From: DATAXV01 sp036272915
GTDB lineage: Bacteria > Chloroflexota > Dormibacteria > Dormibacterales > Dormibacteraceae
DNA: 48,943 nt
Direction: 5' to 3'
Assembly (NCBI GenBank): GCA_036272915.1
Contig: DATAXV010000200.1
Span: forward strand, 1 to 48,943
A model generated the notes under the pieces. That model was not told where the DNA came from, did not search any database, and was given only the letters and a program-made list of their open reading frames with translations. The first letter of the stretch is position 1. The number at the start of each line of letters is the position of its first letter. Made by a program: the position numbers and the translations under genes. Shown here piece by piece: positions 15,948 through 23,269 of this stretch.

Positions 15948-17078
15948 ATGAGCGTCACGCCCCGCCTCGTCGGCCTGATCGCGACCGCGGCCGCGCTCGC
16001 CGCGGTGATCCTCGCCTTCCACCCGCCGGTCTGGCCGTGGCAGCCGGAGCTGCAGTTCAGCCTCGCCGCCCAGCCCTTCGGCCAGCTCGACTCCAACGCC
16101 ACGGTCGAGCTGGGCGGCGTCCGCGTCGGCCAGGTCGAGGGTCTCGATCTGGAGAACGGCCGGTACGTGGTCCACGTCGAGGTCGCCCAGCGCTACGCGG
16201 GGATGCTCCACGCCAACACCTCGGCGACGATCCAGGCGCTCGGGCTGCTGGGTCCGAACTATGTCTCCCTGCAGGGCGGCGACAGGGGCCGGCTTCAGCA
16301 GGGGGCGGTCATCCCCTCCAACCGGGTGCACGCCGGCGTCGCCGTCGACCAGGTGCTCGACTCGCTGGGGCCGACCGAGCAGCAGAGCCTGCAGGTGATC
16401 ATCACCGAGCTGGGCATCGCCAGCGACGACCGCGGCTCCGACATCAACTCCAGCCTCAAGGCGCTGGGGGCCGCTTCCGGCAACGTCAAGCAGGTCACGG
16501 CCACTCTCCAGGAGCACAATGGCGACCTGCAGTCGATCATCTCCAACGCGCAGACGCTGAGCGCCTCGCTCCAGTACGCGCCGCTGGACAAGCAGATCAA
16601 GGACACCGACACCGTGCTCAGCGGCCTCACCCAGCCCCAGGTCAACGCCGCCATCGGCGACAGCCTCGATCACACCAACGACGTGCTCGACGAGATCGAC
16701 GTCATCCTCGACGGGAACACCCAGAACCTCTCCTACACGCTGAAGAACGCGCCCCAGACGGTGCTCCAGCTGCGGACGCTGCTGGCCGAGGGGACGAGCC
16801 TGGTCAACGGCGTCAACCCCTCGCTGCCGGCGCTGATGACGGCCATCGTCGAGACGCAATCGGCCTTCGGCGGTCACGACGCCAACGGCAACTACGTCCG
16901 GATCATGGTCGTCCCCGGCGCCTGCACCGTGGGTCTGAACCTGGGCTGCGCCGGCGGCCCCGGCTCGGGCGGTCCGCCGGTCACCGTGCCGGACTCGTCG
17001 AGCCCCGGATACGCGACCCCGCCCGCCGCCTCTCAGGAGTCCGATCAGGACCTCATGAGGTTGCTTCTTGGCAGCTGA
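15948..17078 (+). CDS. MCE family protein 6, operon position F
   Basis: The 376-residue protein starts 2 bases after the stop of protein 5. The anchor lies at about 5-24 (RLVGLIATAAALAAVILAF), and the MCE domain holds LQFSLAAQPFGQLDSNATVELGGVRVGQVEGLD and IQALGLLGPNYVSLQGG. The helical region has VDQVLDSLGPTEQQSLQVIITELGI. Near the end come DANGNYVRIMVVPGACTVGLNLGC, a Gly/Pro/Ser linker, and a short acidic-plus-hydrophobic end SDQDLMRLLLGS. The 3' end overlaps the MMPL gene by 11 bases. Confidence 0.92.
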   Translation: MSVTPRLVGLIATAAALAAVILAFHPPVWPWQPELQFSLAAQPFGQLDSNATVELGGVRVGQVEGLDLENGRYVVHVEVAQRYAGMLHANTSATIQALGLLGPNYVSLQGGDRGRLQQGAVIPSNRVHAGVAVDQVLDSLGPTEQQSLQVIITELGIASDDRGSDINSSLKALGAASGNVKQVTATLQEHNGDLQSIISNAQTLSASLQYAPLDKQIKDTDTVLSGLTQPQVNAAIGDSLDHTNDVLDEIDVILDGNTQNLSYTLKNAPQTVLQLRTLLAEGTSLVNGVNPSLPALMTAIVETQSAFGGHDANGNYVRIMVVPGACTVGLNLGCAGGPGSGGPPVTVPDSSSPGYATPPAASQESDQDLMRLLLGS

Positions 17079-20046
17079 GCAGCCACCCGGGGAGGGCCGG
17101 CGGCGGCGCGTGCGGCAGCAGGACGACGCGCCGGACCAGGAGCGGCAGACGCCCGCGCCACGCCGCAGCCGCGCCAAGAAGCCAGGGACCGAGCCCACCG
17201 GCGCGGCACCCGATCCCGCCGGCGAGGAGTCCCGACCGCGGCGCCGGACCGCCGCCAAGGCCTCCGGAACCGGCGAGGAGGAGACGCGAGAGCGCCCCGC
17301 CTCGTCGCGGAAGACCGGGGCCGCCGGCGCCGAGGCCAATGACGACGAGGCGCAGGCCACCCCGAGGCGCCGGACCAGGCGCGCGGCGTCCGCTCCGCCG
17401 GAGGGCGCCGCCGAGAAATCGCCGGCACCGCGGAGGAGGACGGCGCGGCCCGCCGCCACCGGCGAGACGGTCGAGGAGGAGGCCGCGAGCGAGGCGGAGC
17501 CGGCCACCCCGCGCACGACTCGGGCGAAGACGGGCACCGCGACGCGGAAGCCATCCTCCGCCCGCGGTCGCGCGGCACCCTCCGGATCGGGGAAGGGCTC
17601 GCGGCGGGGCACGCGCACCAAGGCCAAGCCGCCGCCGCCACCGCTCGGATCGCGCCTGCGGGTCCTGGTCTGGCGGCCGGCGGCCGCGCTCCTCGTCGCC
17701 CTCCTGATCACGATCGGGCTCGGCTATTCGACGACGCGCCTCAACACCGACGCGTCCGCCTCGCTGCTGATGGACACGGGGTCCGCCACCTACGAGGCGC
17801 AGGTGCGCTTCGCCGACCTCTTCGGCGCCGATCCCGTGGTGGTCGCGGTCGAGCCGGAGAAGGGGCAGAAGCTGCTGACCGCCAACCACCTGGTCGGGCT
17901 CGCCCAGCTCGAGGGCCAGCTCTCGCGGAAGCCGGGTGTGCACAAGGTGTACGGCCCGGGGACGCTGGTCAACACCTTCGCCGCCGAGGTCACCAAGCGC
18001 GCGCTGCAGCTCTGCGGTGAGGAGGGCACGGCCGCCGAGAAGAAGGCGGAGGCGCAGGCCAAGGCCGCGGGCAAGTCAAGCTCCGACCAGTCGCAGGCCG
18101 GCCAGGCCGCCTTCAACAGCGCCGTTCAGGCCTGTGCCCAGCAGCTGGCGCAGGCCTACCCCGACCTGAGCTCGCCCTTCCTCAACAACCCGGCCTTCTT
18201 CGACGAGCTGCTGCTGCAGCCGAACGGGAAGGTGCGGCCCTACTGGCGCTCGGTCCTGCCCACCACCGATCGCGCGCTGGTCACCGCCCGGCTCGACCCG
18301 AACGCGTCGCTCGGCGATGTCCAGGCGGTGGAACGGGAGGTGGCGAACGCCACCACCGGCGCCCGCTCGAAGAGCGTCAAGGCCAGCAACGGCCAGAAGG
18401 TGCAGGCGGCGACGCTCGCCGGCAACCTGCAGGGCCTCCACTTCGAGGTCTCGGGGACCCCGGTGCTGATGGCCGAGCTGGCGCAGGACGCGGTCGACAG
18501 CCTCCGCGTGCTGCTTCCCCTGGCCCTGATCGTGATGGTCCTGCTCACCCTCTTCGTGCTCAGGGTCCGGTTCCGGCTGGTGGCGGTGCCGGTGGCGATC
18601 CTGGCCGTCGTCTGGACGGCGGGCGCCGCCGCGCTCTGCCGCATTCCCCTGACCCCGGCCACGCTGGCCGTCCTGCCGGTGGTGCTCGGCCTGAGCACCG
18701 ACTACGTCCTGCAGACCGCCAACCGGCTGGCCGAGGAGGAGGGCGAGCCCGGACCCAGGGTGCGGTCGTCGATGCGCGCCATCCTTCCCGCCACCGGCCT
18801 CGCCGCCGCGGCGACCGCCGCCGGGGTGCTGGCCTTCGCCGTGTCGACGATCCCGCTGATCCGCCAGTTCGGCTTCTTCCTCGCCATGGGCGTGGCGATG
18901 AGCTGGCTGGCGGCGCTCCTGGTCGGGCTCCCCGCCCTGCGCATACTCGCCGGCCGGTTCCCGAAATCGCGACCGCCGCCCTCCTGGAATCTGCTCGCCC
19001 AGGCCGCCCGGATACCGAAGCTGGCGCTGATCCCGCTGGTCCTGATCGGGCTGGCGGGCTGGGCGGCGCTGCCCGTGCAGCGCGTCCAGACCGATCCCGC
19101 CCGGCTCCTGCCCGCCGGCTCGCCGGCGCTCTCCGAGGCCCACGCCGTCTACCGGGCGGTCGGCGAGTCCGGCGAGGTCGACGTCGTCGTGACCGGCTCC
19201 AACGTCACCTCGCCGCGCGTCGTCGCCTGGATGGGCACCGTCGAGCAGAAGCTCAACGGCCACGGGCTGCGCTCCGTCAGCGGCCTGCCCGACTTCCTCC
19301 TCGCCTTCAACTACGGCAAGGCGCCGGATCAATCGACGACCAACACCTTCCTCAGCCGCCTGCCCCCCTACTTCACTCGCGCGGTGGTCAGCACGGACCA
19401 CCACACGGCGCTCATCACCTTCGCTCAGACCAGCGTGACCTCGGTGACGCAGGATCAGGCCCTGATCGCGCGGATCGACCGGGCGACGGCCCACCCGCCG
19501 AAGGGCTACCACGCCTACCCGGCGGGGCTGGCCGTGATCGCCGCCCAGGCGCTGAGCCGGCTCTCCCAGGAGCAGGTGCTGCTCAACGTGCTCGCCCTGG
19601 CCCTGGTGCTGGTGATCCTCCTCGCCGTCATGCGCCGGCCGCTACCGGCGGTCCTCGCCATCCTGCCCACGGCGGTCGCCGCCGGCTGGGCGACGGGCAT
19701 CGCCTGGATCATCCACGCTCAGATGACGCCGGTGACGGTTCTGCTCTCGGGCGTCGTCGTCGCCTTCGCCACCGAGTTCGGGGTGCTCTGGCTGTCCCGC
19801 TACCGGGCCGAGCTACGCTCCGGCGGCGAGGCTGAGGCCGCTGCGGAGATCGCCTGCCGGCGGATTGGACCCGCCATCGTCGCCGCCGCCCTCGCCCTCA
19901 TCGCCGCCTTCGCCGCCCTCGCCGTCAGCCCGGTGCCGATGATCCGCAGCTTCGGGCTCTGGTCGGCCGGAGACCTCGCCCTCGCCGCCGTCGCCGTGCT
20001 CGTGCTCCTTCCCCCCGTGGCCAGGAGCTGGCTCCGCCGCGCCTAG
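17068..20046 (+). CDS. MMPL/RND superfamily transporter with long charged N-terminal tail
   Basis: The protein has 992 residues. The TTG start at 17068 has GAGG at 17057-17060 upstream. Residues 1-195 are low-complexity and rich in Arg, Lys, Ala, Pro, Glu and Thr, with repeats such as RRRT and PRRR; the first membrane span is near 203-220 (RPAAALLVALLITIGLGYSTT). A large extracellular domain follows (about 220-475), then five spans 475-640 with GLSTDYVLQT (Asp545 is the proton-relay type residue), a short linker span, a second extracellular domain 690-825, and a last block 830-985. In the last block the matching position reads FATEFGVLWL, with Glu instead of Asp. RND transporters of the MMPL class export lipids or glycolipids. 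It is the tenth gene of the mce operon. Confidence 0.93.
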   Translation: MAAEQPPGEGRRRRVRQQDDAPDQERQTPAPRRSRAKKPGTEPTGAAPDPAGEESRPRRRTAAKASGTGEEETRERPASSRKTGAAGAEANDDEAQATPRRRTRRAASAPPEGAAEKSPAPRRRTARPAATGETVEEEAASEAEPATPRTTRAKTGTATRKPSSARGRAAPSGSGKGSRRGTRTKAKPPPPPLGSRLRVLVWRPAAALLVALLITIGLGYSTTRLNTDASASLLMDTGSATYEAQVRFADLFGADPVVVAVEPEKGQKLLTANHLVGLAQLEGQLSRKPGVHKVYGPGTLVNTFAAEVTKRALQLCGEEGTAAEKKAEAQAKAAGKSSSDQSQAGQAAFNSAVQACAQQLAQAYPDLSSPFLNNPAFFDELLLQPNGKVRPYWRSVLPTTDRALVTARLDPNASLGDVQAVEREVANATTGARSKSVKASNGQKVQAATLAGNLQGLHFEVSGTPVLMAELAQDAVDSLRVLLPLALIVMVLLTLFVLRVRFRLVAVPVAILAVVWTAGAAALCRIPLTPATLAVLPVVLGLSTDYVLQTANRLAEEEGEPGPRVRSSMRAILPATGLAAAATAAGVLAFAVSTIPLIRQFGFFLAMGVAMSWLAALLVGLPALRILAGRFPKSRPPPSWNLLAQAARIPKLALIPLVLIGLAGWAALPVQRVQTDPARLLPAGSPALSEAHAVYRAVGESGEVDVVVTGSNVTSPRVVAWMGTVEQKLNGHGLRSVSGLPDFLLAFNYGKAPDQSTTNTFLSRLPPYFTRAVVSTDHHTALITFAQTSVTSVTQDQALIARIDRATAHPPKGYHAYPAGLAVIAAQALSRLSQEQVLLNVLALALVLVILLAVMRRPLPAVLAILPTAVAAGWATGIAWIIHAQMTPVTVLLSGVVVAFATEFGVLWLSRYRAELRSGGEAEAAAEIACRRIGPAIVAAALALIAAFAALAVSPVPMIRSFGLWSAGDLALAAVAVLVLLPPVARSWLRRA

Positions 20047-20066
20047 CCTCGACTTAGCGGACGAAC

Positions 20067-20453
20067 ATGCCCACGCCTCGCGTGGAGGCGCCGTGCTCCG
20101 CGCTGTCCCGCTCCGGTGATGAGCCGATGAGCGGGACCGCCGCCACCAATGCCGCCTGGCTCCTGGTCGACCGCGGGCGGCCGGGCCGGTCGGCCGCGGG
20201 GCAGGCCGCCGAGATCTGGGCGCGCCGGCGCGGGCCGGCACTGGAGGGGGTCTTCGACGTGACACACCGATCGGAGCGCGTGGTCGAAGGTGGCGTCACC
20301 GAGGTCGAGCTCCGGGCCGGAGATACGGATCTCCGGCTGCGGGTCAGCTCACGCCCGCTTGCCGCCCGTCGGTTGAACTGCGCCGGGACCGTCGGCCAGC
20401 CCACCGAGCATGGCGTCGAGCCGATCCGGGCGGGCGGCGAAATCGAGCGCTGA
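20067..20453 (+). CDS. Small ORF of unknown function between MMPL and the reductase (uncertain)
   Basis: This 128-codon frame has a G/C-rich third position throughout, as real genes here do, but no recognised domain. ATG 20067 lies just before the hairpin at 20074-20090, so a start at ATG 20127 (MSGTAATN...) is as likely. Content is basic in the middle (ARRRGPALEGVFDVTHRSER) and then shows a possible beta region (VTEVELRAGDTDLRLRVSS). The opposite strand also carries an open frame. If not a gene, 20047-20484 is an empty stretch between convergent transcription units. Confidence 0.35.
   Translation: MPTPRVEAPCSALSRSGDEPMSGTAATNAAWLLVDRGRPGRSAAGQAAEIWARRRGPALEGVFDVTHRSERVVEGGVTEVELRAGDTDLRLRVSSRPLAARRLNCAGTVGQPTEHGVEPIRAGGEIER
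20074..20090. terminator. Hairpin CGCCTC-GCGTG-GAGGCG after the mce operon
   Basis: Six-base G+C-rich arms around a 5-base loop start 28 bases after the MMPL stop codon. It has no U-tract, which is common in high-GC bacteria. It may end the ten-gene transcript. Confidence 0.35.
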
Positions 20454-20484
20454 ACATCACCTTCGGAGGGGCGCCGGCGGGACG

Positions 20485-21522
20485 TCACACCGCGCCGCGC
20501 TGCGCCACCGGCATCCCATTGATCGGTTGGTTGGCAGGTACCGAGACCGTCTCCAGGTGGGCCGCCACCTCGGCCGGCAGCTCGAGCGCGAATCCCCGGA
20601 GATTGTCCGCGAGCTGGTCGACCGAGCGCGGACCGACGATGACCGAGGAGACTCCGCGGCGGCCGGCGACCCAGGCGATGGCGACGGCGGCCGGCGTCGA
20701 GCCGAGCTTTCCGGCCGCCTGGACCACCTCGTCGACGACCTCGAAGTTGCGGTCCGTCATCATCGCCCCCACCCACCGGACGGCGGCGGGATGGGGGAGG
20801 TTCAGCCACCGGTGCATGCGCGACCCCTCCTCCGGCTCGGCGCCCCGGCGATAGCGTCCGGCGAGCATGCCGCTCGCCAGCGCTCCGTAGGTGAGCGTGC
20901 CCAGGCCGTGGCGGTCGCAGGTCGGCAGGATCTCCGCCTCGATGTCGCGGGCGAGCAGCGAGTAGTGCGGCTGCAGGCTGACGAACGGGGTGGCTCCGAG
21001 GTGCCGGCTGGTCAGCTGGCACTCGACGATCTGGGCGGCCGTGTAGTTGGAGCACCCGATGTAGCGGACCTTGCCCGAGCGGACGAATCCGTCGAGCGTG
21101 CTCATCGTCTCCTCGACCGGCGTGTCGCCAGACCAGTTGTGGCACTGGTAGAGGTCGACGTGGTCCGTTCGCAGCCGGCGGAGGCTCGCCTCGAGAGCCC
21201 TGGTCAGATGCATCCGCGACAGCCCGCGGTCGTTCGGGCCCTCTCCCAGCGGGCCCGAGCCCTTGGTGGCGAGGACGACGGAGTCGCGCCTCGCGGTGAT
21301 GGCCCTGCCCACGATCTCCTCGGACCGGCCGCCGCAGTAGATGTCGGCGGTGTCGATCACGTTTCCGCCGGCGTCCAGGTAGGCGTCGATGATCCGCCGG
21401 GCCTCCCCCTCGTCGCAGGCCGTGCCCGGGCCGGAATCGAAGTTCATCGTTCCCAGGGTCGCGGACGACACCCGCAGCCCCGAACGTCCCAGCCGTCTCT
21501 GCTGCACGTTCTGACTCCCCAT
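20485..21522 (-). CDS. Aldo/keto reductase
   Basis: This 345-residue enzyme starts at the ATG at 21522 (MGSQNVQQRRLGRSGL). It has the AKR pattern: RRLGRSGLRVS, the catalytic Asp and Tyr in NVIDTADIYCGGRSEEIVG, the Lys in VLATKGSG, the His in DLYQCHNWSGDTPVEETMSTL, and the NADPH-binding C-terminal SSVIVGPRSVDQLADNL. It should reduce aldehydes or ketones with NADPH. The closest type is the AKR11/AKR14-like bacterial group. It is divergent from a TetR gene across duplicated palindromes, so it is probably that regulator's target. No strong binding site precedes the start. Confidence 0.93.
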   Translation of the reverse strand: MGSQNVQQRRLGRSGLRVSSATLGTMNFDSGPGTACDEGEARRIIDAYLDAGGNVIDTADIYCGGRSEEIVGRAITARRDSVVLATKGSGPLGEGPNDRGLSRMHLTRALEASLRRLRTDHVDLYQCHNWSGDTPVEETMSTLDGFVRSGKVRYIGCSNYTAAQIVECQLTSRHLGATPFVSLQPHYSLLARDIEAEILPTCDRHGLGTLTYGALASGMLAGRYRRGAEPEEGSRMHRWLNLPHPAAVRWVGAMMTDRNFEVVDEVVQAAGKLGSTPAAVAIAWVAGRRGVSSVIVGPRSVDQLADNLRGFALELPAEVAAHLETVSVPANQPINGMPVAQRGAV

Positions 21523-21536
21523 TGTCGAGTAGGATT

Positions 21537-21586
21537 CGGGGCGACGCCCCGTTTGTTGACAAACTATACGGGGCGACGCCCCGTTT
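21537..21586. promoter_or_regulatory. Duplicated operator between the reductase and TetR genes
   Basis: The sequence CGGGGCGACGCCCCGTTT occurs twice in direct orientation, at 21537-21554 and 21569-21586. Each copy contains a near-perfect dyad (GGGGCG-A-CGCCCC). Centres are 32 bases apart, about three helical turns. Between them lies GTTTG-TTGA-CAAAC, another inverted repeat that contains TTGACA (21556-21561), a consensus -35 box on the plus strand. The block fills most of the 69-base divergent gap and is the expected binding site for the TetR protein. Confidence 0.7.
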
Positions 21587-21591
21587 ATGCC

Positions 21592-22194
21592 ATGGAGGCC
21601 CAAGGAGAGATCGCAGCCGTGGAGACCGGAAGACGGATCCGCGCCGACGCGCGGCGCAATCGTGAGCGGGTTCTCGAGGCCGCGCACGAGCTCTTCGCCG
21701 ATCGGGGTCTGTCGGTCCCTCTCGACGAGATCGCGCGTCGGGCGGGCGTCGGCCCGGGCACGGTGCACCGCCACTTCCCGACCAAGGAGTCGCTCTTCGC
21801 GGCGGCCGTGGTCGATCGCGTCGAGCGCGTGGTGGAATCCGCGCGAGCCCTCAGCGACGCCGAGGACCCCGGTGCCGCCCTGATCGACATGCTGACGCGG
21901 ATGCTGGATGAGGGCCTTGCCAGCCACGAGCTGAAGGCGGCGCTGGCGGGGACGGACTTCGACCTCAGGACCGCGGCTCCGAACGTGTCCGGGGACCTCC
22001 GGCGGGCGCTGGGCGTGCTCCTGTCGCGTGCTCAGGAGGCGGGAGTGGTGCGTCCTGAGCTCACCGTCCACGACCTCATGTCGCTTGTCGCCGGCGCCTT
22101 CGCCACTCTCCAGCACGCCGGCGCGGAGCTGAGCCCCGAGGGCGCGGCGCGGCTGAACGCCGTCCTCTTCGACGGGCTCCGGCCGCACCGCTGA
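21592..22194 (+). CDS. TetR family regulator
   Basis: From ATG 21592 it has 200 residues. The GTG at 21619 (191 residues) is better supported: AAGGAGAG at 21602-21609 lies just upstream, and the protein would open VETGRRIRADARRNRERVLEAAHELFADRG. The helix-turn-helix is VPLDEIARRAGVGPGTVHRHFPTKESLFAAAV. The C-terminal helical domain is of the type that follows SBP-like TetR proteins (LLSRAQEAGVVRPELTVHDLMSLVAGAF). It probably represses itself and the divergent aldo/keto reductase by binding the two palindromes. Confidence 0.9.
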   Translation: MEAQGEIAAVETGRRIRADARRNRERVLEAAHELFADRGLSVPLDEIARRAGVGPGTVHRHFPTKESLFAAAVVDRVERVVESARALSDAEDPGAALIDMLTRMLDEGLASHELKAALAGTDFDLRTAAPNVSGDLRRALGVLLSRAQEAGVVRPELTVHDLMSLVAGAFATLQHAGAELSPEGAARLNAVLFDGLRPHR

Positions 22195-22231
22195 TCAGCG
22201 GTCGCCCGTAACCTCGGAACGCGGATCGACC

Positions 22232-22373
22232 ATGCGACACAATCCGAAGCACGCCAGCACCGACGTCGAGGTGGTTCGCGACCTGATCAGGCGAAATCCC
22301 TGGGGACCCTGGTCAGCCAGAACTGCGGCGAGCTCGTCGCCTCGCACTATCCGATCCTCCGAGAGAATGGGCG
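22232..22373 (+). pseudogene. Truncated, frameshifted start of a PaiB-like FMN-binding protein
   Basis: From ATG 22232 the frame reads MRHNPKHASTDVEVVRDLIR, then RNPWG, the standard opening of the FMN-binding negative regulator (PaiB) family. At 22301-22305 one base is missing in a G run; shifting to the next frame gives TLVSQNCGELVASHYPILRE, the expected continuation. Similarity ends near 22370, where the sequence changes to part of an ABC ATPase. A full family member is about 200 residues, so only about the first 45 remain. Both a frameshift and a deletion are visible. Confidence 0.7.
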
Positions 22374-23246
22374 CGCGGCGGCGCCATCCTGGTCGGCCAG
22401 GACACCCCTCTGCTCGGCCGGACCGTGGGCGAGGCGGTCGTCGTCGCCGGCGATGCCCGACGCCTCCAGGACGATCCCGTGGCCGGCGAGCAGCTTCTGC
22501 GCAGCCTCGGCCTCGGCCGTGTCTTCGAGCGCAAGGGATTCGGGACCGAGGTCGCCCCGCTCTCGGGCGGCGAGGAGCAACGCCTGGCGCTGGCCGTCGG
22601 CCTCTTCGCCCGCCCCGGGGTGCTGGTCGTGGACGAGCCCACGGCCAAGCTGGACGCCGCGACCGTGCCCCTGGTGATGAGCGCTCTCGATCAGGAGGTG
22701 GCGAGGAACGGAACCACCCTGATCGTGGTGACCCACGATCTCGACCTGGTCCGCGACTTCGATGCCATCGCCATGGTCGAGGACGGGCGGGTGGTGGAGA
22801 AGGGAACCCACCAGAAGCTGATGGGGGCCGGAGGGCCCTATGAGCGCCTCTACACCGAGTTCGTCGATCCCGACCGCCGGCGGATACTCGCGGTCCAGAA
22901 CCGGATGCTGGAGGCGGGGGCGGTCCAGCCCGACTCCCTCGATGTCGTCCTCGCCCCCTTTCTCGAACGTCCCGGGCACCGCGAGCCGGCCTGGGCACGG
23001 CTCGGCCTCCGGCTGCTCAACGAGGACATCGAGCGGGACGAGGCGGGGCCGGTGCGGAGGGCGCTTGCCGAAGTGGTCGAGGACATGCGCCGGCACGGCC
23101 TCCGCGAGGCGCCGCGGAAGCTCGAGCTGACCGACGAGATGGTGACCGGCGAGGATCCGCGGACGTGGCCGCAGCCGGCCGACTCACCGGAAGCCGGTCA
23201 GCGGGACCGCGGCCGCGATGTGGCCGACGAGGAGCACGGGCTCTGA
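22374..23246 (+). pseudogene. Rear half of an ABC exporter ATPase lacking Walker A
   Basis: The open frame begins inside the nucleotide-binding domain at the Q-loop (GAILVGQDTPLLGRTV), without a membrane domain or P-loop. Then come the signature LSGGEEQRLALAVGL, Walker B VLVVDEPTAKLD, and the switch VVTHDLDLVRDF. The tail is an unusual extension of about 130 residues after GTHQKLMGAGGPYERLYTEF. In-frame GTG starts exist (22425), but a protein without Walker A cannot bind ATP normally. The front of the gene appears to have been replaced by the PaiB remnant. Because the frame remains open for almost 300 codons, loss may be recent, or the C-terminal part may still be made. Confidence 0.65.
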
Positions 23247-23269
23247 CCGGCGCCGCCGGGCTCGGTCAG
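23243..23269. terminator. Inverted repeat between convergent genes, probable two-way terminator
   Basis: CTGACCG at 23243-23249 pairs with CGGTCAG at 23263-23269 around a 13-base G+C-rich loop. It overlaps the end of the ABC fragment and of the histidine kinase gene, which converge here. Confidence 0.45.

Noticed and set aside
15546..17711. 721-codon minus-strand open frame
   Set aside because: It spans the ends of MCE proteins 5 and 6 and the MMPL tail. Its Arg/Gly/Val-rich translation is typical of a shadow.
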